A DNA stretch of 64,000 nt from NCBI RefSeq assembly GCF_003668565.1, contig NZ_RCWJ01000005.1, forward strand, positions 1 through 64,000, in the 5' to 3' direction. The notes beneath the pieces are model-generated. The model ran no database searches. It was not told where the DNA came from and saw only the letters and a list, made by a program, of their open reading frames with translations. The DNA is from Mycetocola zhadangensis (GTDB taxonomy: Bacteria; Actinomycetota; Actinomycetes; Actinomycetales; Microbacteriaceae). The stretch's first letter is position 1. Every line of letters begins with the position of its first letter. Shown here in pieces: positions 52,952-62,018 of the stretch. Made by a program: the position numbers and the translations under genes.

Positions 52952-54154
52952 GTGAGCGCTGCTCCCTCGAACATTGTCATCGTCGGGGCGTCGGCTGCCG
53001 GGCTGACGACGGCCGCCGCACTCCGCCGCAACGGCTATGACCGCGACCTCACCCTGGTTGACGCCGAGCGTCACGTTCCGTACGATCGGCCGCCGCTCTC
53101 GAAGCACCTGCTCACCGGCGAGTGGGGTGTCGACCGCGTCGCGTTGAAAACCGAGGCCGATCTTGCCAGCCTGGCCGTCGACATCCGTTCGGGGGTGTCT
53201 GCAACGAAGCTCGACGTCGAACGTTCGATTCTTTCGCTGACGGATGCCACGGACCTTCCGTTTGATCGCCTCGTCATTGCGACCGGTGTGACGCCGCGCG
53301 TGCTGCCGGAGTCGGCGCACCTCGCCGGTGTGCACACCCTGCGCACGATCGACGACACGCTTGCGCTCTCCGAAGAACTCGTGGCCGGTCGGCACCTCGT
53401 CGTTGTTGGCGGTGGATTCCTCGGGACCGAGGTTGCTGCGGCTGCGATCGGGCTCGGGTTGCGGGTGACCCTCGTGAATTCGCGGCCCACCCCGCTCGAA
53501 CGGAGCCTCGGGCCCGCGATCGGTGCCGAGGTTGCCGCCCTGCACACGGGCCACGGCGTCGAGTTGCGCACGGGTCCCGAGAACGCTGTGCAGTCACTGC
53601 TGTCGTCCGCGGGCCGGGTCACCGGGGTGTTGTTTACTGACGGCTCGACCCTTAACGCCGACGTGGTGTTCGTGGCGATCGGCGCATCGCCCACTGTCGA
53701 CTGGCTCAACGGAAGTGGGCTGTCGATCGGGGACGGTGTCGAGTGTGCGCCAGACCTGTCCGCGGCACCCGGGATCTACGCCGCCGGCGATGTTGCCCGG
53801 TGGGAGAACCCTGCGTTCGACGAGTCGATGCGGGTCGAGCACCGCACCAACGCGACCGAGCAGGCCATGCATGTTGGGGCCCGACTGGTGGACGGGGCGC
53901 CAGACGCGTTCGCCTCTGTGCCCTACTTTTGGACAGATCAATACGACCTCAAGTTGCAGGTGCACGGCTGGATTCCGGGTTACGACGAGGTGCGAATCCT
54001 TGAGGGGTCGCTCGTCGAGCGGCGGATGCTCGCGGTGTTTAGGCGCGGCGATCGGGTGGTCGGGGCGCTCGGTGTTGGTGCGGCGAAGGCGTTGCGCCAG
54101 TGGCGGCAGCTCATCGTCGATCGCACAGCGTGGGCGGACGTCGTCGGCGGCTGA
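52952..54154 (+). CDS. NAD(P)/FAD-dependent ferredoxin reductase
   Basis: A 400-residue flavoprotein of the putidaredoxin reductase type. IVIVGASAAGLTTAAALR binds FAD, LVVVGGGFLGTEVAAAA binds NAD(P)H, and ATGVTPRVLP and IYAAGDVARWEN are the conserved ATG and GD motifs. The C-terminal reductase domain contains YFWTDQYDLKLQVHG. The GTG start is two bases after the ferredoxin stop, so the pair forms one electron-transfer unit. Confidence 0.92.
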   Translation: MSAAPSNIVIVGASAAGLTTAAALRRNGYDRDLTLVDAERHVPYDRPPLSKHLLTGEWGVDRVALKTEADLASLAVDIRSGVSATKLDVERSILSLTDATDLPFDRLVIATGVTPRVLPESAHLAGVHTLRTIDDTLALSEELVAGRHLVVVGGGFLGTEVAAAAIGLGLRVTLVNSRPTPLERSLGPAIGAEVAALHTGHGVELRTGPENAVQSLLSSAGRVTGVLFTDGSTLNADVVFVAIGASPTVDWLNGSGLSIGDGVECAPDLSAAPGIYAAGDVARWENPAFDESMRVEHRTNATEQAMHVGARLVDGAPDAFASVPYFWTDQYDLKLQVHGWIPGYDEVRILEGSLVERRMLAVFRRGDRVVGALGVGAAKALRQWRQLIVDRTAWADVVGG

Positions 54155-54168
54155 TCCGCCGGAGTGCT

Positions 54169-54219
54169 CGTACTCACGCTTACGCTCGTACTCACGCTCA
54201 CGCTCACGCTCACGCTCAC
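54169..54219. repeat. Hexanucleotide repeat CTCACG
   Basis: CTCACG occurs four times in a row from 54191, preceded by degenerate copies from 54173. It starts 14 bases after the reductase stop and opens the repeat island 54155-55071, which holds no credible gene. Confidence 0.85.
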
Positions 54220-54254
54220 CCCATTCCCGGGAGCCGCGGCCGCGACAATCGACC

Positions 54255-54302
54255 GGGCCCAAATGGTCACTCGGGATTCGATTGGGCCGAAAGGGTCACT
54301 CG
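54255..54302. repeat. Pair of GGGCC(C/G)AAA-type repeats
   Basis: Two 19-base units (54255-54273 and 54284-54302) share most bases, including GGTCACTCG at the end, and lie 29 bases apart. Their spacing nearly continues into the 30-bp array at 54318. Confidence 0.7.
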
Positions 54303-54317
54303 TTAAATATTGAGCCG

Positions 54318-54461
54318 CCCTTTGGGCCGACTCGATTGAGCGAACAACCCTTTGGGCCGACTCGATCGAGCGAACAACCCTTTGGGCTGACTCGATCGAG
54401 CGAACTGCCCTTTGGGCCGACTCGACTGAGCGAACTACCCTTCGGGTCCGACTCGAGGGAG
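54318..54461. repeat. Tandem 30-bp iteron-like array
   Basis: Four units start at exactly 54318, 54348, 54378 and 54408, and a degenerate fifth at 54438. Each begins CCCTTTGGG and contains CTCGATCGAG (perfect 10-bp palindrome in units 2 and 3, one or two changes in units 1 and 4) followed by CGAAC. The period is near three helical turns. It could be read as a 10-residue peptide repeat, but no start or ribosome site supports that. Confidence 0.85.
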
Positions 54462-54561
54462 GGGCGGTCGTTGCCGGGTGAGCTGTGCGCAGGCTCGGCC
54501 GGTTGGCTCGCATGGCCGCACTTCCAGTGTCCGCATCCCCGCCACTGCCCCATAGGCCGCC

Positions 54562-54747
54562 GAGTTGCCGAACTTTGTCCCTCGCGCGCTCACGGGACGA
54601 CGATTTGCGTCGTCTCAGCCGGCTCCTCCTTCCCGACCCACCCCACGGCGGGGTGAGTTGCCACACCTCGTCGCTCGCTCGCGGTGCGGCCACGAATTGC
54701 GTCGTCTCAACTGACCACGCCCCACGGGCAGATGCTCGCTCTCGCAA
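54562..54747. repeat. Direct repeat, about 93 bp, two divergent copies
   Basis: GAGTTGCC (54562 and 54655) and TTGCGTCGTCTCA (54605-54617 and 54697-54709) recur with the same spacing. Between these anchors the copies have drifted. Confidence 0.6.
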
Positions 54748-54841
54748 CGGGTGAGTCGAACGCGCGTTGCTCGGGCGCGAATGGTTGTTGGGCGCGTTAA
54801 TAGCGGTTGCTCGGTCGCAACCGGTCGCATAATCTGCGATT

Positions 54842-55016
54842 GAGCCACCACTTTCGACCGAGTAAGACCCGAACCACCGATTGTGACCGAGCACGAGGCG
54901 GGACGGCACGAGGGACACCCGAACCACCAGTTGGTGACCGCGTAGGGCTGCACAAGGGTCGAGGGACCACCCGATTCACCGGTGGGTGACCGAGTAAGGC
55001 GGCACGAGGGTCGAGG
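54842..55016. repeat. Tandem repeat, about 51-bp period
   Basis: The word GAACCACC or a close variant starts at 54842, 54871, 54921 and 54973, each followed by GACCG(A/C)G and then GGCACGAGGG-like sequence. Inverted CGGTTGC/GCAACCG lies just before (54804-54823). Confidence 0.65.
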
Positions 55017-55020
55017 ACGA

Positions 55021-55048
55021 GGCACCAGGCACGAGGCACCAGGCACGA
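55021..55048. repeat. 14-bp direct repeat GGCACCAGGCACGA
   Basis: Two exact copies (55021-55034, 55035-55048) and a partial third end the repeat island, 24 bases before the oleD stop. Confidence 0.85.
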
Positions 55049-55071
55049 AGCACGGCGCGCGCAAATCGCGG

Positions 55072-56043
55072 TCAGGGGCGGCCGTACGACTCCGCCAGGC
55101 GCCTGAAACCCTCATCGAGCGAAACGGCAGGCGCCCACTGGAGGTCGGCCCGCGTGCGACGCTGGTCGAACCAGTGCGCCGTCGACAACTGCTCGGCCAG
55201 GAACCGCGTCATCGGCGGCTCGTCAACACCCGGCTTGATGCGCCACGCACGTTCAATGAGCGAACCGGCGCCACGCGCAAGCCTGGCCGGGACGCTCCAC
55301 CCTGGTGCCCGTACTCCCGCCGCGCCACAGATACCAGCGAGCAACTCCGCCACCGGCCGCGGCTCACCATTCGTCAACACATACGCGTTGCCGTGAACGA
55401 CATCAACCCGTTCGAGCGCGGCCGCGATACCCGACGCCGCGTTGTCGATGTAGATGGTGTCGATGAGCGCCGCGCCCGAATCGAGCAGCGGCAACCGACC
55501 GGCACGTGCCCTTTCGACAACCCGCGCGACGAGCTGAGTATCACCGGGCCCCCAAACGAGGTGCGGCCGCACGGCGACGACCCGCAGCGAGGGTGAGTCA
55601 GCAGCGAGCGCGAGCAGCTCGGCCTCAGCCTTGGTCCGCGCATAGTCGCCTCGAGCGTGCTCCGGGTCGGCAGGCAACGCGTCATCACCCACAATCGACG
55701 CGCCCGCGTGGGCCACAGACGGCGACGACACGAACACAAACTTCTCGACCCCGGCAGCAGACGCCGCCGCGAGCAGATTGCGGGTTCCACCCACGTTGAC
55801 GCGGTCAAAATCAGCCGGGTCCCCGGCGAGTGAGACCTTCGCAGCGAGGTGGACGATCGCGTCGACGTCCTGTGTGACGCGCGCGACAGCATCCGTTTCG
55901 GTGACAGAACCAAGCACATCGGTGACCCCGTCGACGCCAGAGGCACGTCTCTGGAACGTCGTCACCTCATGGCCAGCCGCGACGATCTCGGCCGCAACGG
56001 CACGCCCGAGCAGTCCGCTCGCACCGGTGACCAGGACTCTCAC
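55072..56043 (-). CDS. oleD: OleD-like NAD(P)-dependent 2-alkyl-3-ketoacid reductase
   Basis: A 323-residue extended SDR with VLVTGASGLLGRAVAAEI, IVHLAAKVSLAGDP and the YARTKAEAE active-site YxxxK. In olefin biosynthesis OleD reduces the beta-keto acid made by OleA to a beta-hydroxy acid. The assignment rests on the neighbours oleBC and oleA; on its own it could be any 3-beta-HSD-like reductase. It overlaps oleBC by 4 bases. Confidence 0.85.
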   Translation of the reverse strand: MRVLVTGASGLLGRAVAAEIVAAGHEVTTFQRRASGVDGVTDVLGSVTETDAVARVTQDVDAIVHLAAKVSLAGDPADFDRVNVGGTRNLLAAASAAGVEKFVFVSSPSVAHAGASIVGDDALPADPEHARGDYARTKAEAELLALAADSPSLRVVAVRPHLVWGPGDTQLVARVVERARAGRLPLLDSGAALIDTIYIDNAASGIAAALERVDVVHGNAYVLTNGEPRPVAELLAGICGAAGVRAPGWSVPARLARGAGSLIERAWRIKPGVDEPPMTRFLAEQLSTAHWFDQRRTRADLQWAPAVSLDEGFRRLAESYGRP

Positions 56044-58697
56044 GGCGTCCGCATCCGCCCGCCGGCAAGAATGCCGCTTGCCCAGTCGGACAGCGCCGAA
56101 CGGTTGATTTTCGAATTGTGACGGATGTCTGTCGGCAGCTTCGGAACCACCAGGGCTGCGGCGAGGGGAACGTCGACCACACCGCGCATTGCGGCGACCA
56201 GCTCTGGCGTGGCGAGCGACACACGTCGGGCGGGAGGCACGGTCTCGACAACGGCGACGACCTGGCGGTTGCCGTTGGGGCCAACGCCGACGACGCCAGC
56301 GCGGGCGATCTCGTGCAGGCGTTCGAGGGCCTGCTCGGGGCCGACCGGGGTGAGCACGCCGTTCGCCGTGGCGATGACGTGCGGCATGCGCCCTTCAACC
56401 CAGAGGCGCCCGGCTGAATCGAGGTGTCCAACGTCGCCGGTGCGGTGCCAGCGTTCGCCTGGCACTCCCCCGCGGCGGCTGGCGCGGTGAGTCAGCCAGA
56501 GCCGGTCGTAGTGGTCTTCGACGTGCGGAGCGGAGACGACGATCTCGCCGGTGACGTTCGCGTCCTCGGTGAGTTCTTCGGTGGCACGACCGGTCTCGTC
56601 GAGCGGCGCAATGCGCACCCGAGTGACGCCGGTGGGCGTGCCGACGCAGACTCCGCCTGCACCGGCTTCGGCGGCAGCCTCGCGGATGCCATCGAGGGTG
56701 ATGTCTGTCATCAGCAGCCCCTCGGTCATGCCGTATGGGGTGTGCGCCGACGCGTTCGGCATGAGCGCGGCGATTGCGGCGAGCAGCGGTTCGGACACCG
56801 GAGCGCCGGCGGAAAGGAACCGTTCGACCCCGGCAAGGGCGGCGCGGTCGTCGTCGGTCAATGCGCTCGAGGTGGCAACAACGTTCGCGACGGCAGCGGG
56901 TGAGAGGAACACCACCGTGGCGTCGACCGCGGCGACGGCGGCCGCAACAGCGGTTGCCGTGAGCGTCTTCGGTGAGGTCACGTCCATGTCGGGGGTGACC
57001 GACCGCGCGCCGAGGGCTGGCCCGAGCAGGGCAAACGGCGCGAATCCGGCCACGAGCCCGGTGCCCACTCCGACGCCATACTGCGCGGCGAGCGCGTCAC
57101 GTACAGCCGAGAGCTGGGCGTGGGTGTAAACGACACCCTTCGCGGGCCCTGTCGAACCGGAGGTAAAGAGCACGGCGGCAGTGTCTGTCGACGCCGGAGG
57201 CGCGGGCAGGATCTCGTCCGATCCGAGCGAGATCAGGTCGGAGAGCGAGTACGAAACGTCGAGGGCGCGGCGAACGGCTTTCGGGTACGTGGCCGTCGAG
57301 ATCTTCTGCCCTGGCCAGCCGAGCGCGCGCGCGGCGGAGAGACCCGGCGCAGCGCCGATGACGTGGTCGGGGTAGGCGCCGCGCACTGCACGGGTCAGCC
57401 CCTTGAGGCCGAGGCCGGCGTCGGCAACGACGACGATCGCACCGATCCGAAGGCAGGCGTAGAGCACCGCAACGAGGTCGGCACTCGGCGGGATCAGCAG
57501 AGACACCCGGTCGCCCCTGGCCACACCAACGGCACTCAGCCCTGCGGCAATCTGCCGAACCCGACGTGACAGCAGCTTCCAGCTGACCACCCGCGGCGTG
57601 TCACCGGTGGGCGGCACCATGTCGACAACGACTGTCTCGTCGCTGTCGCGCATCTCGTCGAGGTAGTGCCAGAGCGGCGGCCGCTCGGTGTCATCGGCTG
57701 GCGCAACTTCGGAATCGAACGATGAGCGGATGCCATCTGCCAGCCAGGTGAGCACGGCACCTGCATAGTCCACATCTTCGGCGACCAGGTGACCGGCACC
57801 TTCGAACCGGTGCACGTCGGCGTGCGGCAGGCGGTCGATGAGGTCGTCGAGGTACTTGTCGCTGAAGATCGGGTCGCGCGGTCCCCAGAGCATGAGCGCC
57901 GGAACGGTGAGCTTCGCAACACCCGATGAGATGCGGTCGAGCTCGGCGAAGCTCTCGTGACTGTCGTCGACGGGGATGTCGGCGACGAAGCCGCCGATTC
58001 CGCCACGGCGGGCCGCGTCGCGATACGGCGCCCGGTAGCCGTCCTTGACCGACGTCGACAGTGGCGGGTGCGCGAGCGCGAGCGTGGTTTCGAGGAAGGC
58101 CGGTGTTGCGACTGTGGCGTTGCCGAGCAGCGCAGGCTGAAGCGCGAGGCGCAGCGGTGCGGGGATCGGGTCGGACTCCGGCTGGTGTACCGCCGTGTTG
58201 AGCATCATCACGCCGGCGAGCAGCTCGGGGTGATCAACGGCCCAGCCGAGCGAAACGACGCCGCCCCAGTCGTGGCCGAGCGTGAAGACGGGTCCGTCCA
58301 GTTTCAGGGCGTCGGTCAGCGCACCGAGGTCGCGTACACGCTGCGGAAGCGGGCGCCGAACACCGGTTCGCTCGGAGAATCCCATCTCCAACTGGTCGAC
58401 AGCGATGACGCGCCATGCCTCGTCACCGTTAGCGGCAGCATCCGTCGCCTTCGATACCAGGTCACGCCACAGGTATGACCAGGTCGGGTTGCCGTGAACG
58501 CAGAGAATCGTGCCGACCGGCGTCACACCGAGTTCGGCGAGGCGATCGGCGTTGTCGAGCAGATGCCAGTCATTCGACCCGGACGCATCGCCAGCAGTCA
58601 CAATCCGCGAGAACGCGGAGTCAAGTCCGTCAAGGTCCGTCGGGGGAAGGATCGCGGGCGAGCGAAGCTCAGCGGCGCGCGGCAGCCGAGGACTCAC
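56040..58697 (-). CDS. oleBC: Fused OleB-OleC: beta-lactone decarboxylase/beta-lactone synthetase
   Basis: An 885-residue two-domain protein. Residues about 20-325 form an alpha/beta-hydrolase of haloalkane-dehalogenase type (HGNPTW 68-73, nucleophile D143 in LGHDWGG, D275 in WGPRDP, H303 in GAGHL), matching OleB. Residues about 340-885 form an AMP-ligase-like domain with LFTSGSTGPAKGVVYTH (511-526) and RTGDVGHLD, matching OleC. OleC closes beta-hydroxy acids to beta-lactones and OleB expels CO2 to give the cis-olefin. The fused form is known from actinobacteria such as Micrococcus luteus. Its GTG start overlaps oleA by 4 bases. Confidence 0.92.
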   Translation of the reverse strand: MSPRLPRAAELRSPAILPPTDLDGLDSAFSRIVTAGDASGSNDWHLLDNADRLAELGVTPVGTILCVHGNPTWSYLWRDLVSKATDAAANGDEAWRVIAVDQLEMGFSERTGVRRPLPQRVRDLGALTDALKLDGPVFTLGHDWGGVVSLGWAVDHPELLAGVMMLNTAVHQPESDPIPAPLRLALQPALLGNATVATPAFLETTLALAHPPLSTSVKDGYRAPYRDAARRGGIGGFVADIPVDDSHESFAELDRISSGVAKLTVPALMLWGPRDPIFSDKYLDDLIDRLPHADVHRFEGAGHLVAEDVDYAGAVLTWLADGIRSSFDSEVAPADDTERPPLWHYLDEMRDSDETVVVDMVPPTGDTPRVVSWKLLSRRVRQIAAGLSAVGVARGDRVSLLIPPSADLVAVLYACLRIGAIVVVADAGLGLKGLTRAVRGAYPDHVIGAAPGLSAARALGWPGQKISTATYPKAVRRALDVSYSLSDLISLGSDEILPAPPASTDTAAVLFTSGSTGPAKGVVYTHAQLSAVRDALAAQYGVGVGTGLVAGFAPFALLGPALGARSVTPDMDVTSPKTLTATAVAAAVAAVDATVVFLSPAAVANVVATSSALTDDDRAALAGVERFLSAGAPVSEPLLAAIAALMPNASAHTPYGMTEGLLMTDITLDGIREAAAEAGAGGVCVGTPTGVTRVRIAPLDETGRATEELTEDANVTGEIVVSAPHVEDHYDRLWLTHRASRRGGVPGERWHRTGDVGHLDSAGRLWVEGRMPHVIATANGVLTPVGPEQALERLHEIARAGVVGVGPNGNRQVVAVVETVPPARRVSLATPELVAAMRGVVDVPLAAALVVPKLPTDIRHNSKINRSALSDWASGILAGGRMRTP

Positions 58698-59716
58698 CAG
58701 GCGAGTTCCATCATCGCGGTGTTGAGGCCGGAGCCGACTCCCATGAGAAGGACCCGGTCACCACCCTTGAGTGTGTCGGCCTGCGCGGCGAGCGTGATGG
58801 GAATGGAGGCTGGACCGACGTTGCCGAGCGTGGGGTATGTGAGCGGAACACGTGAGCGGTCGATGCCGATCGCCTTGACGATGGCGTTGGTGTGCACGTC
58901 GGAAACCTGGTGCATGACGTACCGATCCATCGCCGACCAGCTCCAGTCGGTGCGGGCGTCTTTCCACGCACTCGTCACCAGCTGCATCCCGCCCTTGAGC
59001 AGCGCCTTGGCGTCGGTGAACATGCCGTCAACACTGCCGACACACAGTTCGTTGAACTGGGTGGCCGCACGGGTGACCCCACCGAGGATGCGGTGCCCGT
59101 TGGGGTTCGCGTCGGTCCGGCCAAGCACCGCGGCGGCAGCGCCCGAACCGAGGGTGAGGCTCGCGAACTCGCTCATGAAGTCGGTGCGGCTGATGTCTGG
59201 GCGGTGAAGCCGCTCGATGGTGTTGTGCTGGATCTCGTCGGCGTCTTCGCCGTCGATGATGACCGCGTACTCGATCTGCCCAGCGTCGATGAGCTGTGAT
59301 GCGAGCGTCATTCCGTTGACGAAGCCGAGGCACGCGTTGGCGATGTCGAAGTTGATGGCAGACGACGGCAGCCCGAGGCCGTCGTGCATTTTGACCGCGA
59401 CCGACGGTTCGAGGTGTTTGCGGGTGACAGAGGTGTTGATCAGCAGACCGACCTTGTCTGGAGTGATTCCAGCGGATGCCATGGCGCGCTTCCCTGCATC
59501 GATGGCCGCACTGTAGAAGGTCTGTCCCTCTTCCCAGTTGCGGCGTTCGTGCACACCGGCGACGCGCTGCAAGAGCCGCGACGGAAGCTTCAGTCGTTTG
59601 AGCACAGGCGCCAGACGGGCATCGATCTCGTCTGAGGTGGTGACTCGGGATGCGAGTGTCGACGTGACAGACAGCAACGAGACGTTGCGATGTGTGGTCG
59701 TGGCATTGCCGGTCAA
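58694..59716 (-). CDS. oleA: OleA-like thiolase (acyl-CoA condensing enzyme)
   Basis: A 340-residue ketosynthase III/thiolase fold protein. The catalytic cysteine is C129 in FDIANACLGFVNG; the His and Asn are in YVMHQVSDVHTN and LGNVGPASIP. OleA condenses two fatty acyl-CoAs head to head. The TTG start has AAGGGAG about six bases upstream and no better in-frame start nearby. It is the first gene of oleA-oleBC-oleD. Confidence 0.92.
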   Translation of the reverse strand: MTGNATTTHRNVSLLSVTSTLASRVTTSDEIDARLAPVLKRLKLPSRLLQRVAGVHERRNWEEGQTFYSAAIDAGKRAMASAGITPDKVGLLINTSVTRKHLEPSVAVKMHDGLGLPSSAINFDIANACLGFVNGMTLASQLIDAGQIEYAVIIDGEDADEIQHNTIERLHRPDISRTDFMSEFASLTLGSGAAAAVLGRTDANPNGHRILGGVTRAATQFNELCVGSVDGMFTDAKALLKGGMQLVTSAWKDARTDWSWSAMDRYVMHQVSDVHTNAIVKAIGIDRSRVPLTYPTLGNVGPASIPITLAAQADTLKGGDRVLLMGVGSGLNTAMMELAW

Positions 59717-59855
59717 GAAAGACTCCCTTTCGACTTCGGGCGGAGCCGAGTACCCATCGATTTTACGGTGCTGTTGGCTGAACGTTTACCGGGGTTGCGC
59801 TCACCGCAGATGCGTGTAGTGCGGTGACATTCATGACCGAGCGGCTCGGAAACTG

Positions 59856-59886
59856 AAAAACCCCAAGGTGGCGAGACCTTGGGGTT
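59856..59886 (-). terminator. Intrinsic terminator after the tRNA genes
   Basis: Arms AACCCCAAGGT (59859-59869) and ACCTTGGGGTT (59876-59886) form an 11-bp stem, followed on the minus strand by a run of T (59856-59860). It ends the tRNA-Thr/tRNA-Met transcript. Confidence 0.88.
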
Positions 59887-59920
59887 CAAATGGGAAGAGG
59901 CCTTGAGGGGCCTATCCCCG

Positions 59921-59994
59921 TAGCAGGAGCGGGATTCGAACCCGCGACCTCACGATTATGAGTCGTGCGCTCTCACCAACTGAGCTACCCTGCC
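59921..59994 (-). tRNA. tRNA-Met (anticodon CAT, elongator type)
   Basis: A 74-base cloverleaf with acceptor GGCAGGG/TCCTGCT (two G-U pairs), anticodon stem CACGA/TCGTG and loop CTCATAA. The anticodon stem lacks the three G-C pairs of initiators, so it is the elongator. No CCA is encoded. Confidence 0.94.
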
Positions 59995-60028
59995 GCGAAA
60001 CTTCGCCCGGCTCGCCGAGAAAGTAACG

Positions 60029-60100
<72 letters not shown>

Positions 60101-60207
60101 GTGGCCATACGAAATGGCACCAGTAGAGACTAGCATCCCGCGGGGGATGCTTCGAACCATACCGGCGGTCTGCTTCCCCAACGTAGCATGGTGGCCGGGA
60201 AGGACTC

Positions 60208-61476
60208 ATGACCGAGATCAAGCACGCTGCACCAATCGACCAGATTCTGTCTGGCCGATACCGACTGCTGTCCATCGTCGGTTCCGGCGGAATGGCCTCG
60301 GTGTATCGGGCACGCGACGAGTCTCTGAATCGTGACGTCGCGGTCAAACTGTTCTCAGTGGCATCCGCTTCACCGTCAGACTTCCGCCGCCAACAGGGTG
60401 AAATTTCCCTGCTCGCGAGCCTCACCCACCCCGGGCTTGTGATGCTGCTTGATGCGGGCACAGACGAGACCGACCCGCTGAACCCGCGGTCGTACCTGGT
60501 GATGGAGCTGGTTCGAGGGGCTGACCTGCGTGTGGGGCTGACCGCCGGAGCGTTGAGCGAGGACGACACCAGGCACATCGGCGCCGACCTGGCCGATGCG
60601 CTGCACTACATCCACGAGCGCGGCGTTGTGCATCGCGACGTGAAGCCGGCGAACATCCTGATGGCGCACGCGGCGGGCAAGGACACCCGGCCGCACCCCA
60701 AACTCACCGACTTCGGCATCGCCCGTCTGGTCGACGGCGCACGGCTGACCGCGACGCACTTCACCGTCGGATCCGCCGGCTACCTCAGCCCCGAGCAGGC
60801 CCGCGGCGATGTTGTTGGGCCGCCGAGCGATGTCTACTCCCTTGGGCTTGTGCTGCTGGAGTGCGTCACCGGGCAGCGCGTGTTCTCGGCGCCCGGGCAG
60901 GAGGCGGCGCTCGCTCCGCTCACCCGTGACCCTCAGATTCCTGACGACCTCGACCCGATTCTCGCCGAAACGCTCGCCGCCATGACGGCGAGGATGCCCG
61001 CGAACCGGCCAAGCGCGCACGAGGTTGCCCTCGCGTTGCGCGGCATTTCTCGAATCGGAAACTACTCGGCGAGCGCCGATCCCGAGAACGACGCGACGGC
61101 CGCGATGGCCGTCGACACAGAGGGGGGCTCAACCGTCGCTCTTGCAGTGGGCTCAGCCGACCGTTCGGCTACGAAACTTCTGCCGGTGGCATCGGAGTTG
61201 AGCACCGCGTCGACGGCCCTGCTCGCACCTCGCGCTCACACGTCTCCTTTCACAACGGATGCTGTGAGCCCGTCACAGCGCGCGCGTCGCGGTCGCGGTC
61301 GCTTGCGGGTGACGGCAAGCATCGTCACGGCCGCGCTCGCGGTGATTGTCGCGATTGTGATTGCCATCGTGATCGGCATCAGCGGATCGACCGAATCGAC
61401 ACCCGTCGAGTACCCCGACGTGCCCGGCACCGTCGGCGAGCACCTCACCGAACTTCAGGACAGCGTGACGCCATGA
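60208..61476 (+). CDS. PknB-type membrane serine/threonine protein kinase
   Basis: A 422-residue kinase. The glycine loop is GSGGMASVY, the ATP lysine K47 in VAVKLFS, the catalytic loop HRDVKPANIL (D144), DFG in LTDFGIARL and the activation segment GSAGYLSPEQ. A single transmembrane helix lies near the C-terminus (about 375-395) with only a short outer tail, so there are no PASTA repeats. Its stop overlaps the start of the lipoprotein gene, which may be its partner or ligand protein. Confidence 0.93.
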   Translation: MTEIKHAAPIDQILSGRYRLLSIVGSGGMASVYRARDESLNRDVAVKLFSVASASPSDFRRQQGEISLLASLTHPGLVMLLDAGTDETDPLNPRSYLVMELVRGADLRVGLTAGALSEDDTRHIGADLADALHYIHERGVVHRDVKPANILMAHAAGKDTRPHPKLTDFGIARLVDGARLTATHFTVGSAGYLSPEQARGDVVGPPSDVYSLGLVLLECVTGQRVFSAPGQEAALAPLTRDPQIPDDLDPILAETLAAMTARMPANRPSAHEVALALRGISRIGNYSASADPENDATAAMAVDTEGGSTVALAVGSADRSATKLLPVASELSTASTALLAPRAHTSPFTTDAVSPSQRARRGRGRLRVTASIVTAALAVIVAIVIAIVIGISGSTESTPVEYPDVPGTVGEHLTELQDSVTP

Positions 61477-62018
61477 CCGTTCACACCTTGCTCAACGGTC
61501 GGCGCGGTCGCCTCGTCACACTGGCGTTCGGCGCGATACTGGCCGGCGGCGCTTTGACCGGTTGCCAGGCCAGCCCGCCCGATCTTAACGCTGAGACCGC
61601 GAAGCAGTTCCAGTCCACGGTGCTCTCCGTGACCCAGGCGGTCGCGGACGGCGACCTCCAGGATGCCCGCGACACCCTGGTCGCCTTCGACGCCGCACTC
61701 GAGAAGGCCGCGGCGGACGGCTCCGTCTCCTTCGCTCGGCACCAGCGCATCGACGCGGCACTCGCGCTCGTTCTGGCTGACGTCGACGCGGCACTCGCCG
61801 CCCAGGCTCCGGCGCCCGAGCCGGAGGTCGTGCCCGCGCCAGTGCCCGAGCCTGAGCCGACCCCAGAGGTCACGCCCGAGGTCACCCCCGACCCTGTCGT
61901 GCCAACCGCTCCGGTCACCGACGATCCCGGCGTTGAAAACGGCAACAACGGGAACGACAATAAGGACAAGAAGCCAAAGCCCGACAAGGGACCAAAGAAC
62001 AACAAGTCCGACGATTAG
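61473..62018 (+). CDS. Putative lipoprotein with Pro/Glu-rich tail
   Basis: A 181-residue protein with a signal peptide and lipobox ALTGC (about residue 31), an Ala-rich helical region (about 35-110) and a Pro/Glu-rich segment (about 112-150) followed by an Asn/Lys/Asp-rich basic C-terminus. The ATGA overlap with the kinase gene implies coupled translation. I recognise no domain. It may be surface-exposed and signal to the kinase. Confidence 0.75.
   Translation: MTVHTLLNGRRGRLVTLAFGAILAGGALTGCQASPPDLNAETAKQFQSTVLSVTQAVADGDLQDARDTLVAFDAALEKAAADGSVSFARHQRIDAALALVLADVDAALAAQAPAPEPEVVPAPVPEPEPTPEVTPEVTPDPVVPTAPVTDDPGVENGNNGNDNKDKKPKPDKGPKNNKSDD

Noticed and set aside
54296-54553. Peptide with 10-residue repeats encoded by the 30-bp array
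   Set aside because: The 30-bp unit is open in several frames simply because its length is a multiple of three; no start or ribosome site precedes it.
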